Below are positions 47,651-56,586 of a stretch of DNA of 64,000 nucleotides, in pieces (position 1 is the stretch's first letter; each line of letters starts with the position of its first letter). The translations under genes were made by a program, and so were the position numbers. The DNA is from Bacillota bacterium (GTDB lineage Bacteria; Bacillota; Clostridia; Christensenellales; JAEXRW01). The notes under the pieces were generated by a model. It worked only from the letters and a program-made list of their open reading frames with translations, did no database searches and was not told the origin of the DNA. Where the stretch lies: NCBI GenBank assembly GCA_023454175.1, contig JAEXRW010000025.1:1-64000 (forward strand). The letters run 5' to 3'.

Positions 47651-48601
47651 ATGAGGAAACCGTTATGGATAGCGACAATCATAGTAACCGCCTTGATGGG
47701 ATGGGCCATGGCGGGGTGCGGAACGGCACCTGTCCCTACAGCGCCAGAAGGACCGCCGGTGACCGCTGCCGCCGCGCCTTCCACGCAGACCACAGCAAGA
47801 GCGGAAGCCGAACCCATGATGCAGGAAGAGAAGGCGTCCATCGACAGCAGTTCCCTGAAAAAGAAGATGAACCTCAACATCTACCTGCCGCCGGGGTACG
47901 ACAAGAACGCGCAATACCCGGTGCTGTACCTCTTCCACGGGTACGGCGGGAACGAGAACAGCTGGGCGGACGACATGGACCTGCAAAGCACGGCTGGCAA
48001 GCTATTTGGCAATGGGAAGCTGAGACCTTTCATCATCGTAACGCCGTACACCGCAAACAGCTTCGGCATCAACTCCTCGGACACCTTGACGACGCGAAAC
48101 GGCGAAGACCACGGCCCATACGAGGACTACATCCTGAAGGACGTGGTCGGATACGTGGAGTCGCATTACCCCGTTCAAAAAAACCGGGAGGGGCGCTACA
48201 TCGCGGGGCTCTCGATGGGCGGGTATGTGGCGCTGCACCTGGGGCTGCGGTACAGCGACATCTTCAGCAGGGTGGGGGGAACGAGCCCAGCCATCTGGCT
48301 GAACGCGGCAGATTCCACGATAGCGGCGAGCGATATCGCATGGCTGTACCCCACGGGAGAAACGCGGAAGGAGCGCGACCCGCTCCTGTTGGCCGCGAGC
48401 CGGGACCTGACCCATACAAAAGTATGGCTGGACTGCGGCACGGAGGACGGCTACGGATTTTACGAGGGGTGCGAAAAGCTCTATGCAGCATTGCAAGCCA
48501 AAGGCGTGCGCGCGGAGTACCACGCTTACCCGGGCGGGCACGACACCGGATACTGGAGCGAGCACCTGGAAGCGATGCTGACATACCTGGGGACGGAGTA
48601 A
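47651..48601 (+). CDS. Exported esterase (alpha/beta hydrolase, esterase D family)
   Basis: A lipoprotein esterase of 316 residues. The signal peptide leads to AMAGC (lipobox); then the hydrolase: LNIYLPPGYDKNAQYPVLYLFHGYGG (oxyanion region), GLSMGGYVAL (catalytic Ser), ...GTEDGYGF (Asp region) and GGHDTGYW (His). The family includes feruloyl and acetyl-xylan esterases. AGGGAGGG lies seven bases before ATG 47651; the in-frame ATG at 47621 does not have a site. The following gene starts 25 bases on. Confidence 0.88.
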   Translation: MRKPLWIATIIVTALMGWAMAGCGTAPVPTAPEGPPVTAAAAPSTQTTARAEAEPMMQEEKASIDSSSLKKKMNLNIYLPPGYDKNAQYPVLYLFHGYGGNENSWADDMDLQSTAGKLFGNGKLRPFIIVTPYTANSFGINSSDTLTTRNGEDHGPYEDYILKDVVGYVESHYPVQKNREGRYIAGLSMGGYVALHLGLRYSDIFSRVGGTSPAIWLNAADSTIAASDIAWLYPTGETRKERDPLLLAASRDLTHTKVWLDCGTEDGYGFYEGCEKLYAALQAKGVRAEYHAYPGGHDTGYWSEHLEAMLTYLGTE

Positions 48602-48626
48602 ATGCATTAAGAGGCGGGGATACAAG

Positions 48627-50150
48627 ATGAAAAAACAGATCCTGTTTATGACTTCGGTCATATTATCAGCGATACTCATGTCTGCCTGCCAGCCCGCGCC
48701 GGGCAAAGATGCCGTTACCGGGAAAAGCCCCGACAAGATGATGGAGACAGCCTCCACGCAGACGCCGGAGATGGCATCCACGCAGACGCCGGAAGGACAA
48801 CCCGCTGATGGCCACGGGCAAAGCACACTGGCGAGGAAGCTGGGGGCGCCCGAACGGCTCACCATGGAATTCACTGACACCACGGGGAAACTGAAGGTGA
48901 GCGCAGACGCGCCGGTGGAGGTACCTGATGGCAGGACGATCAAGGTGCTGCGGGTGGAGAAAAGCAAATTCTCACAGGACGCAGCGAACAAGGCAATGGC
49001 GGCGCTGCTGCACGGGAAGCTCTATAAATGCGACGAGAACGGGATTTGCAGCAAGGGCGACATCATGCAGCAGATCATCGCACTCAAGGCTATACTGGGT
49101 AACGCACCCAACGAAGACGGCATACTACGGCTGGAACATCTGCAAGAGGCATATGACGCCGCACCGGAAAAAAGGGAAACCGCATCCACCAAGCTGGAAC
49201 ACCCTACCTATACGAACCTGAAGGGCGAAACGGAAACCGCTATGAACGAGGAGACCATACGGGGCACAGCAGTGACCGACCGGGGTTACGAGACGTTTTG
49301 CGTGCAAAATTTCAAAAAAGGCATCGTGGACAGCATCCATTATGTGCGCGAGCCAAATAAAGACGTAGGATTTGCCTCCGGCATCGGATGGTATACCACA
49401 GCGGTACAGGCGTATGACCCGAAAGCGAACCTCTCTCCGGGAAGAAAAGCGAAGGCGCTACTCTCCACGGACGAGATCAAGGCGATACCCGATATCACCA
49501 TGACGCAGAAGGAAGCCGCCGCAGCGGCGGACGAGCTGGTGAAGAAAATCGGTACTGAGAACATGAGATGCTACTCCATCCAGAAGGCATACGGCGGGAG
49601 CAGTGATCCCCTCACGGGCGAGCTGGGCGCCGCAAACCCACTGCGGTGCGTATGGCGGCTGCGCTATACGCGGACGGTGGAGGGCATGCCGACCACCTAC
49701 ACCAGCGACGGGTGCAACGAATATGAAGAGAATGAACAGGCTGCCCCATGGGAATACGAGAGCATGACCATCTACATCGACGAACGCGGCGTCACGGCAT
49801 TTGAATGGGTATCCCCGTACCATGTGACGGGCACGAAAACAGAGAACGCAAACTTACAGCCTTTTGATAAAATCCAGGACGTATTTAAAAGGATGATCGG
49901 CGCGAAATATGCCTCGAACCAAGAAAGAGACACTGAGATCAGAATAACCCGGGTACAACTGGGGATCTCCCGCATTACGGAGAAGAACAAACGAGATGCG
50001 GGGCTGCTGATACCGGTATGGGACTTCTTCGGGACGCTGACGCAGCGGCAAGACGGAGCCATTATCGACGCAATCAGCGATCCGGAAAAGAGCTACCTCA
50101 CCATCAATGCCATGGACGGCAGCGTGATCGACCGAGACCTGGGGTATTAG
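48627..50150 (+). CDS. Large lipoprotein, DUF6034-like
   Basis: An exported lipoprotein of 507 residues (lipobox LMSAC, cysteine about 21). A tandem repeat ASTQTPEM/ASTQTPEG lies in the linker; the body has ENGICSKGD..., WYTTAVQAY, TDGCNEYEE and the C-terminal YLTINAMDGSVIDRDLGY typical of DUF6034-type proteins of Clostridia. The function is not known. It follows the esterase closely and may be in one operon with it. GAGGCGGGG lies before ATG 48627. Confidence 0.7.
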   Translation: MKKQILFMTSVILSAILMSACQPAPGKDAVTGKSPDKMMETASTQTPEMASTQTPEGQPADGHGQSTLARKLGAPERLTMEFTDTTGKLKVSADAPVEVPDGRTIKVLRVEKSKFSQDAANKAMAALLHGKLYKCDENGICSKGDIMQQIIALKAILGNAPNEDGILRLEHLQEAYDAAPEKRETASTKLEHPTYTNLKGETETAMNEETIRGTAVTDRGYETFCVQNFKKGIVDSIHYVREPNKDVGFASGIGWYTTAVQAYDPKANLSPGRKAKALLSTDEIKAIPDITMTQKEAAAAADELVKKIGTENMRCYSIQKAYGGSSDPLTGELGAANPLRCVWRLRYTRTVEGMPTTYTSDGCNEYEENEQAAPWEYESMTIYIDERGVTAFEWVSPYHVTGTKTENANLQPFDKIQDVFKRMIGAKYASNQERDTEIRITRVQLGISRITEKNKRDAGLLIPVWDFFGTLTQRQDGAIIDAISDPEKSYLTINAMDGSVIDRDLGY

Positions 50151-50212
50151 CACACCGCCAACCGAGCTGACATTTCCGGAACTTTGAAATAAACCACCAA
50201 TGCATCCAAAAG

Positions 50213-50242
50213 CATGCCGGAATAACCCCGGCATGTTATAAT
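50213..50242 (+). promoter_or_regulatory. Palindrome next to a TATAAT box before the methyltransferase gene
   Basis: CATGCCGG (50213-50220) and CCGGCATG (50228-50235) form an inverted repeat directly before TATAAT (50237-50242). It can be an operator over the promoter, or a terminator for the gene ending at 50150, but no T tract follows. Confidence 0.55.
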
Positions 50243-50274
50243 TTAGTCATTCAAGTCTTTAACATGGGGGACCG

Positions 50275-52158
50275 ATGCAATTAACCCAAGAAGAAAAAAC
50301 GGAGATCATCCGCCATATTGAGCAAGGCCTGCCATTACCCGGCAAGTACCGGTCTATCCTATTCCCGGCGCAGGAAACGGAACTGGTGTGGGAAGGGAAG
50401 AGCAGGGAGGTATGCGGCGCCGTGCTGCCTTTCCTCGTGACCGAGCGGGCGGACGCGGCCGGTAAAGAGGTTAAACCTCCCCATGAAGGATGGACGGACA
50501 AACTGATACAGGGGGACAACAGGATCATCCTCTCTTCCCTCATACACGGGCCGCTGCGGGAGGAGATCGAGAAAGCAGGAGGGATCAAGCTCGTCTATAT
50601 CGACCCGCCATTCGATTCGGGCAGCGACTATACCATGGAAGCGGGCGGGGGGGAAAGGACGGCGTACCGGGACACCTGGGGGAAAGGGAAGGACAGCTTC
50701 CTCTCAATGCTATACGAGCGGATCGCGCTGATCCACGAACTGCTGGCGCCCGGCGGGAGCCTTTTCGTACACTGCGACTGGCACGTGAACAGCGCCATAA
50801 GATTGATACTGGACGAGGTATTTGGCGCGGAAATGCACCGAAACGAGATCATCCACGCATACGGCGCGGGGGGCAACCCGAAAGACTATTTCCCACGGAA
50901 GCACGATACGATCTACTGGTACGCAAAAGGGGACAGAAACACATTCAACAAGCACGGCGCCATCATGCGGACGGCTTATGACCGGTCCACGCTCTCCACC
51001 CACTTCAAACACACCGACGATGCCGGCAGGCGCTACCGCGTGCAGAACAAGAACGGTAAGGAATACATCACGTACGAGGACACCGGGAAACTGGTGACGG
51101 ACGTGTGGACGGATATCGGCGCGCAAAACGGCACCTCCCCCATCTCAAAGGAGTATACAGGGTACCCCACGCAGAAACCCGAAAAGCTCCTTTCCCGCAT
51201 CATCACGGCGGCGACGAACGCGGGGGACCTGGCGGCGGACTTTTTCTGCGGCTCGGGCACCACGGCGGCCGTGGCCATGCAACTGGGGCGGAGGTGGATC
51301 GCCGCGGATCTGGGGCGGCACGCCATCCAGACCACGTACAAACGGTTAACCGGTACGCAGAGGGCATTACAGAACGACGGGAAGGAAGCCCCGGCATTTG
51401 AAGTGCTGACTATGGGGAAATATGAGCGGCTCTATCATATGGGAACCAATCCCGAGGAAACCGATCCCACCGGGTGGATCCTGCGGGCATACGGGGCGGA
51501 ACGAACAGGGGACTGTTCAACCGTCGCAGGGTACAAGGATGGGCGAGCGGTCATCGTTTGCCCGTTCGACAGGGCACCTACGCAGGAGGATTTTCAAGCA
51601 GCTGTACAGGAGTGCGTAGGCAGGGGTATTGCGGGCATGGATATCCTCGCATTGGAATTTGATACGGAGTCACTGCCGGGGTTATGCCAGGAGGCGAAGG
51701 CCAAGGGAGTGGATACCGCTGCAAAGCACATCCCGGACGAGATACTCAACAGCCGAGCGCACGGGACAGCCGCATTCCATGACGTACACTGCATCGCGTG
51801 TTCGATCCAGTATAGGGAAGGGGAGGCAGCCGTTACACTGACAGGATTCCACCCGTGCAACACACAGCACGTTCAAGCCAGCGAGGATTGGACTGAGCTG
51901 GTCGATTGGTGGGCGGTGGACCCCGGCTACGGGAGCAGGAAACAGACCATACACGTTCGCAACGAGCGGGGCGAATGGGTGGAGCAGGAAACGGGCGGGT
52001 ACGTATTCCACGCGGCGTGGCGGAGCTGCAGGACGAAGCATAACAAGCAATTGGAGCTGACGAGCGGATTCATCCCTTGCAACCCGGATGTACAAGCGGT
52101 CGCTGTGAAGGCGGTGGATGTGTACGGATATGAGACGATGCGGATATTCAAACGCTGA
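50275..52158 (+). CDS. Site-specific DNA adenine methyltransferase (beta class, type III Mod-like), orphan
   Basis: A DNA N6-adenine methyltransferase of 627 residues. YIDPPFDSGSDY (catalytic DPPF, about 109-112) comes before ADFFCGSGTTAAVA (SAM motif, about 322-327), the beta-class order. The N-terminus has a GDNRIILSSL motif close before it. The last 240 residues are a less conserved extension that ends ...WAVDPGYGSRKQTIHVRNERGEWVE... No restriction subunit is adjacent, so it is a solitary methylase or lost its partner. The ATG at 50275 follows GGGGGACC. Confidence 0.88.
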   Translation: MQLTQEEKTEIIRHIEQGLPLPGKYRSILFPAQETELVWEGKSREVCGAVLPFLVTERADAAGKEVKPPHEGWTDKLIQGDNRIILSSLIHGPLREEIEKAGGIKLVYIDPPFDSGSDYTMEAGGGERTAYRDTWGKGKDSFLSMLYERIALIHELLAPGGSLFVHCDWHVNSAIRLILDEVFGAEMHRNEIIHAYGAGGNPKDYFPRKHDTIYWYAKGDRNTFNKHGAIMRTAYDRSTLSTHFKHTDDAGRRYRVQNKNGKEYITYEDTGKLVTDVWTDIGAQNGTSPISKEYTGYPTQKPEKLLSRIITAATNAGDLAADFFCGSGTTAAVAMQLGRRWIAADLGRHAIQTTYKRLTGTQRALQNDGKEAPAFEVLTMGKYERLYHMGTNPEETDPTGWILRAYGAERTGDCSTVAGYKDGRAVIVCPFDRAPTQEDFQAAVQECVGRGIAGMDILALEFDTESLPGLCQEAKAKGVDTAAKHIPDEILNSRAHGTAAFHDVHCIACSIQYREGEAAVTLTGFHPCNTQHVQASEDWTELVDWWAVDPGYGSRKQTIHVRNERGEWVEQETGGYVFHAAWRSCRTKHNKQLELTSGFIPCNPDVQAVAVKAVDVYGYETMRIFKR

Positions 52159-52298
52159 TAGTTTAACTTTATTTAAGCTCTGTTAGAGTATATTGTTTAT
52201 TGATATAAAAAACGGTGCTTTTCATCATCCGATTTGCACCATATCTAAAAGTTGTGTAGCAGCTTGGTGCTAAAAATGCTTATACTGTGTGCAATCCA
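52159..52298. other. AT-rich intergenic, no feature seen
   Basis: The base composition changes to AT-rich after the methyltransferase stop and stays so through the Nudix gene to about 53000. No terminator with a clear T tract is visible on either strand. Confidence 0.4.
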
Positions 52299-52817
52299 TC
52301 AATCCATTTTTATTTCCTCAAACAATTCGTCAATGTATGTATATTGTCCCCACGTTGTGAATGTTCCCTCGTCAATCATACGGTTAATTTCATCCCGGCT
52401 TGCCCACATTGCATTGCAGGTTTCATCAGGAGCAAGAATTACGGTTGATATGTCTACATTTTGCCGAAATAACCAAACATCAGCCAAACCGTGACATTCA
52501 ACGTCGCGACACGGTAAGAGATGTTGAATCATTCGTCCGTTCTGCGGCTCAAGAATAATACCTAATTCTTCTTTTGTTTCTTTCAATGCCGTAGTCAAGC
52601 TATCATCGCCCGCAACCGCATTTCCGCCCGTACATTCCCACATATTTGGGAACGTCTTGTTCGGCGACCTTTGCGATATAAGGTATTCACCGTGGTCGTT
52701 CTCAATCCAAACATTCACCTCAAGGTGAAATTCGCCTTTGTTCATGGGCTTGCCACGCTCGTGAACACGTCCTGTTACATTGCCGTTTTTATCTAATATA
52801 TCCCAAAGTTCAACCAA
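52299..52817 (-). CDS. Nudix hydrolase, IDI-like
   Basis: A protein of 172 residues with the Nudix fold: WDILDKNGNVTGRVHERG (IDI-like start), then GGNAVAGDDSLTTALKETKEELGI, the Nudix box with Asp instead of the first Glu and Lys instead of Arg; the EExG part is intact. It hydrolyses nucleoside diphosphate derivatives or is an isomerase relative. The gene is clearly AT-rich relative to its neighbours, like 13038-13409, which points to recent transfer. AATGGAGG precedes the start. Confidence 0.88.
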   Translation of the reverse strand: MVELWDILDKNGNVTGRVHERGKPMNKGEFHLEVNVWIENDHGEYLISQRSPNKTFPNMWECTGGNAVAGDDSLTTALKETKEELGIILEPQNGRMIQHLLPCRDVECHGLADVWLFRQNVDISTVILAPDETCNAMWASRDEINRMIDEGTFTTWGQYTYIDELFEEIKMD

Positions 52818-53110
52818 GTTTATTCCTCCATTCGCGTACGTTATACGTACAAAATAAATAATACGTGCTTTGCCATATCGTACAAATACGAATAATTGTT
52901 GTTCTAATACTATCCTGTATAGAAGCTCATATCAAGCTAATGACAATACAGGCTCCCGATTAGGATATCGCCACAGCCAATATTAAACAATTTCTAAATA
53001 TGAGCAGCCGGGCGTTTGCAGAAAAGGGAGAAATGCGGTATCCTTTGTGGGATACTATTTTGCATAAATCTGTAATATCCAACGCGAAACACCGGAGGAG
53101 AGACGCAGCC

Positions 53111-53686
53111 ATGAAACGATTCATCGCCACCGCCTTATTCATCGTATGCCTTTTTGCCATGACGGGCTGTGAGAAAAAGCAGGGGGATATGGGGATCACC
53201 ATGGACGATTTCATCAGCAGCTACAACCAGGCCGCGAAGGACAAGGGCATCGAGCAGGCGGCATTTGAAGACTATACCCAGGGCGTATTGCCGGAGGGCG
53301 GTATACTCAGCTATATCTTCGACAAGGGGGCCAAGCTCACGCTGATGGTGGACAAGGAACTGAACGTCTCCATCGCGAGCATCACCGCGCACCCCGGGCT
53401 GCTGAAGGATGAAGCCTCCATACAGGAATTCCGCGAGGCAGCCATCAACTGCATCGATATCCTGGACAAGCAGTATAGGGACGAGATCATGCAGGCCACC
53501 GGACTCAACGACCTGAAAAACGCCATGGACAAGGCGGTGGCGGACAAGAACAAGAACAAGCTGTATTTTTTCGATACCAACACCAAGCAGAAGGACCCGG
53601 TGCACGGGAAGACGTACCAGCTGGTGTACACGGACTACCAGGGGAAGCTGTATTTCGACATCTCATACCCCATGAAAACCTCATAA
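53111..53686 (+). CDS. Small exported lipoprotein, unknown
   Basis: A lipoprotein of 191 residues. The signal has AMTGC (cysteine about 19). The rest has no motif I recognise: GITMDDFISSYNQAAKDKGIEQ..., ...GAKLTLMVDKELNVSIASITAHPGLLKDEA..., ...YQLVYTDYQGKLYFDISYPM. ATG 53111 has GGAGGAG upstream and starts the signal peptide; the in-frame start at 53000 runs through the leader. Single gene, closed by the terminator at 53744. Confidence 0.75.
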   Translation: MKRFIATALFIVCLFAMTGCEKKQGDMGITMDDFISSYNQAAKDKGIEQAAFEDYTQGVLPEGGILSYIFDKGAKLTLMVDKELNVSIASITAHPGLLKDEASIQEFREAAINCIDILDKQYRDEIMQATGLNDLKNAMDKAVADKNKNKLYFFDTNTKQKDPVHGKTYQLVYTDYQGKLYFDISYPMKTS

Positions 53687-53743
53687 CGCGCCAAAGCCAT
53701 AGCGTGAAGGATAGCGCGGACATATTCCGGAACACAAAAAACG

Positions 53744-53769
53744 AAAGCCCATCCACATGGGCTTTTTAT
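53744..53769 (+). terminator. Terminator of the lipoprotein gene
   Basis: AAAGCCCAT-CCAC-ATGGGCTTTTTAT, 57 bases after the stop codon. Confidence 0.88.
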
Positions 53770-53770
53770 C

Positions 53771-53872
53771 AAAAAAAGTGGCTCCCGCCGCTTTTTTTTT
53801 AAACACACAGGTTTGTTCGCCGCAAACCTGTGTGCAAGGTGTCATTTCTGACGTACACGCCGCCAGAAATGA
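53771..53872 (+). repeat. Three-hairpin dispersed element (family A), copy 2
   Basis: Hairpin 1: AAAAAAAG.GGC-TCCC-GCC.CTTTTTTT (53771-53797). Hairpin 2: CACACAGGTTTG-TTCGCCG-CAAACCTGTGTG (53804-53834), 12 base pairs. Hairpin 3: TCATTTCTG...CAGAAATGA (53842-53872), identical arms to copy 1 at 34260. Both copies follow a terminator at the 3' end of a plus-strand gene. Confidence 0.85.
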
Positions 53873-53911
53873 CGGATAATAATTTGTCTTGTTAATTTGA
53901 TAAAATACTCT

Positions 53912-54190
53912 AGGAAACACTGATTAATTCGTACGATATCTTTGCGGTTAATTTGTCGGTATTGGAAAGTGGCATAACGCCTAAGGCGTTGAACGTTGAT
54001 GCTACAAACGGTTACCACAGTATCCGGGCGTCAAGGGTCAATACGAAGGCTGTGTCGCTAAAAACTCCAAAACAGCGCTGCTATTGAAACAGCACGATGC
54101 TGTTCTTCGTTTTTGCTCCTTTGGCATAAGCGCACGGCGCACGCAAATTTCCTTGCAAATCTTATCGCCCTCATTTAATCAGCGCTTCCT
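53912..54190. mobile_element. MITE-like element of 279 bp with 18-bp terminal inverted repeats
   Basis: Left end AGGAAACACTGATTAATT (53912-53929) and right end, read inverted, AGGAAGCGCTGATTAAAT (54190-54173): 15 of 18 match. Between them no transposase frame exists, so it is a non-autonomous element or the remnant of an insertion sequence. A clear target-site duplication is not visible. Together with the flanks (53873-54255) the stretch has no gene. Confidence 0.65.
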
Positions 54191-54255
54191 TAATTCTCCC
54201 CTAACAGTTTCCTGAGGGTCTTGAATCCTATTCACAAGCCTATTGTATAGCGCTC

Positions 54256-54627
54256 CTACCTGCGTTCGGGGACGACCTCCAGCCAGTAACCATCGGGATC
54301 ATTGATGAAATAGATGCCTATGGCGGGATTCTCAAGGCAGATGCAGCCCATTTTCTCATGCAGGGCGCGGGCGGCCTGGTAATCCTCCGCCACAAAGCCG
54401 AGATGGATCTCGTTTTCCCCCAGATCATAGGGCTGGGGGTGATCCCGCAGCCAGGTAAGCTCCAGCTTCCAACCCGTTTTCCCATCCTCCAGGAAAACGA
54501 TCTTATAGCTGCCGTCGGGCGCTTCCTTGGTGCGTACAGGCTCGAGACCCAGCGCTGAGCTGTAAAACTTCAGGCTGGCTTCAAGATCCCGGACATTGAG
54601 ATTATTATGCGTCATGCGAAACTGCAT
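54256..54627 (-). CDS. VOC-family protein (glyoxalase I-like)
   Basis: A protein of 123 residues with the two-beta-alpha-beta VOC fold. Metal ligands can be placed as in glyoxalase I: His (MTHNNLNV), Glu (KLELTW), His (EIHLGFV) and Glu (YWLEVVPE). It probably acts as a lactoylglutathione-lyase-type enzyme or another small-molecule lyase. ATG 54627 has GGAGG 11 bases before; the upstream start at 54651 lies in the leader. Single gene. Confidence 0.88.
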   Translation of the reverse strand: MQFRMTHNNLNVRDLEASLKFYSSALGLEPVRTKEAPDGSYKIVFLEDGKTGWKLELTWLRDHPQPYDLGENEIHLGFVAEDYQAARALHEKMGCICLENPAIGIYFINDPDGYWLEVVPERR

Positions 54628-54998
54628 TTCCAAACCTCCATGATCGTACATGCATTAAATGCGGATACGGATAATAGCATCATACCATATGATCAGATAA
54701 ATCAACGATTAAAATGACGCACACCTTAGTAGAAGGGCTTTTCCTTTGATATGCGGCGCGTTCCTGCCACCATTTCATAAAGATATAGCCCCTTTAGATA
54801 TGACACATCATCCATTATGCACAAGTGAATATGCGCACACGCGCTATCACTGTGAGTCCAGTACAGTCTGGCACGGCAAGTCAATGGGGGGGCGATGCCC
54901 CCGGACAGGAACCCAAAACATTGAGCAGATTGCCGCGGGGATGCGGATGCATCATTCTCCGTGAAAACATCCTTTTCTTGAAAAAACCGGCAGGGAGC
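54628..54998. other. Intergenic before the hydrolase/ATP-grasp operon
   Basis: It contains a short stable hairpin GGGGGC-GAT-GCCCCC (about 54884-54900) and no coding frame with a ribosome site. It lies upstream of the predicted -10 box at 54999, so it may belong to a longer transcript or be unrelated. Confidence 0.4.
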
Positions 54999-55004
54999 TA
55001 TAAT
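54999..55004 (+). promoter_or_regulatory. -10 box of the hydrolase/ATP-grasp operon
   Basis: TATAAT; a TCTTGA/TTGAAA run 15-17 bases upstream is a poor -35 box. The start would be about 55011, close before the ribosome site of the first gene. Confidence 0.5.
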
Positions 55005-55040
55005 ATAGATAAAAGCCCCGAAGGACATCTTAGGAGCGAA

Positions 55041-55688
55041 ATGTTCAAGTTTGATGAAACAGACATCCAAAGCCGAAGAGATTTTTTCAGGAAGGAAGCC
55101 CACGCGGAGCCATTCCTGATCAAGCCGGGGACCATCCCGGTGATGGTTTCCGCTCCGCACAGCGTGAAACAAACAAGGAACGGGAAAACAAAGAGCGCGG
55201 AATATGAAACAGGCACCCTGGCCCTGCTCCTGAATGAACAAGGCCACTGCCCGTGCATCGTAAAAACGAGAAACAGCAACGACGACGCGAACTTCGACGC
55301 GGTGAGCACCTATAAGGACGCACTGGCGGAATACATCCGGGAAAACGACATCCGATACCTGATCGACCTGCACCAGATGGCCATAACCCGGGGAGAGCTG
55401 ATCGACATCGGAACGGGCAGGGGCAGGAACATCCACGGACGAACCGGCCTGGCAGAAGAAATCAAACGGCTATTCCTGCAACAAGGCATCCCAAGTGTAA
55501 ACATCGACTCGGTATTCCGCGCTTTAAACAAGAATACCGTATCCGCGACCATCTCACGGACATGCCATATCCCCTGCTTCCAGATCGAGATGAACTCCAG
55601 ACTCCTCAGAACGGAGTATCCGGCGTATTGCTTCGAAAAGGTATTTGAAACCCTTTATCATATTATCAATTATTTAAGCGGTGAATGA
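55041..55688 (+). CDS. N-formylglutamate amidohydrolase-like protein
   Basis: A protein of 215 residues which matches the FGase fold: TIPVMVSAPHSVKQTRNGKTKSAEYETGTLALLLNEQ (metal His), YLIDLHQM (metal His/Asp region), and HIPCFQIEMNSRLL at the C-terminal side. Enzymes of this fold are zinc amidohydrolases acting on N-acyl amino acids. The start is ATG 55041 after AGGAG; the open frame from 54825 covers leader sequence. Two ATP-grasp ligase genes follow at distances of three bases and one base. Confidence 0.82.
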   Translation: MFKFDETDIQSRRDFFRKEAHAEPFLIKPGTIPVMVSAPHSVKQTRNGKTKSAEYETGTLALLLNEQGHCPCIVKTRNSNDDANFDAVSTYKDALAEYIRENDIRYLIDLHQMAITRGELIDIGTGRGRNIHGRTGLAEEIKRLFLQQGIPSVNIDSVFRALNKNTVSATISRTCHIPCFQIEMNSRLLRTEYPAYCFEKVFETLYHIINYLSGE

Positions 55689-55691
55689 GCC

Positions 55692-56585
55692 ATGACCAAA
55701 GGCCTTTTTGTCCATAATGCGTTTTTGAACAGCCACAAGTTTACGGAATTCAACACGTTCGTGCTGGATACCGCGAAAGACTGCGGCATCGAGCTGAGGG
55801 CGAAAACCAACAGCGAACTGCTGCTCTGCATGGAGCGTGGGCATAACAGGATCCTGGGGCTGGACTTCGAGCCGGATTTCGTTTTGTATTGGGACAAGGA
55901 CATCCGACTCGCGCAGGGCCTGGAAATGATGGGCTACCGCCTTTTCAACACCTCCAAAGCGATCGAAACCTGCGACGACAAATCCCTCACGCATCTCGTA
56001 CTGTCCCAAAGCGGCATCCCCATGCCCAGGACGATCTCCTGCCCCAAGACATTTGAAAACATCGGCTATACACAAAGGGAATTCATGCAAACCGTTTTGG
56101 ACGAACTCGGACTGCCTTTCGTGGCGAAGGAATGCTTCGGGTCGTTTGGCAAGCAGGTCTACCTGATCCACTCCATGGAGGAATTCGACCAGCTATTGGA
56201 ACGTTCGGACTACAAGCCGCTCCTCTTCCAAGAATACATCAAGACCAGCCACGGAAGGGATATCCGCATCCACGTGGTGGGCGGCGCGGTGGAGGCGTCC
56301 ATGTGCCGCTTCAATACCAGCGGGGACTTCCGGGCCAACGTGACGGCAGGGGGGCAGATGAGGCCCTACACCCCCACCCGGGCGGAAGCCGACCTGGCTG
56401 TCCGGGCGTGCAGCATCATCGGGCTGGACTTCGCGGGCGTGGACCTGTTATACGGGGACCATGACGAGCCGATCCTGTGCGAAGTGAACTCCAACGCGCA
56501 TCTGGTGAACATATACGACTGCGCAAACATCAATATCGGGTTCCCCATATTCGAACACATCAAAAGGACGACGGGTCATTATTAA
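55692..56585 (+). CDS. RimK-type ATP-grasp ligase (1)
   Basis: An ATP-dependent carboxylate-amine ligase of 297 residues. Motifs: CDDKSLTHLVLSQSGIPMPRTI (nucleotide entry), LPFVAKECFGSFGKQVYLI (glycine-rich loop), LLFQEYIKTSHGRDIRIHVVGG (ATP-binding), and PILCEVNSNAHL (metal ligands). It most resembles RimK/MptN-like amino-acid ligases. Its start is three bases after the stop of the hydrolase gene and its stop one base before the next start: an operon. The acceptor and amino acid are unknown. A second ATP-grasp paralogue follows, so two successive couplings are likely. Confidence 0.9.
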   Translation: MTKGLFVHNAFLNSHKFTEFNTFVLDTAKDCGIELRAKTNSELLLCMERGHNRILGLDFEPDFVLYWDKDIRLAQGLEMMGYRLFNTSKAIETCDDKSLTHLVLSQSGIPMPRTISCPKTFENIGYTQREFMQTVLDELGLPFVAKECFGSFGKQVYLIHSMEEFDQLLERSDYKPLLFQEYIKTSHGRDIRIHVVGGAVEASMCRFNTSGDFRANVTAGGQMRPYTPTRAEADLAVRACSIIGLDFAGVDLLYGDHDEPILCEVNSNAHLVNIYDCANINIGFPIFEHIKRTTGHY

Positions 56586-56586
56586 T

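Noticed and set aside
53820..53900. Minus-strand short peptide LAACTSEMTPC shared with 34200-34280
   Set aside because: The similarity follows from the family A repeat; neither copy has a ribosome site in common, and the hairpins explain the conservation better.
54880..54960. Possible fluoride-type riboswitch (GGCGATG in a GC-rich hairpin)
   Set aside because: Only the GGCGATG string fits; the rest of the aptamer pattern is missing, and the predicted promoter of the next operon lies downstream of it.
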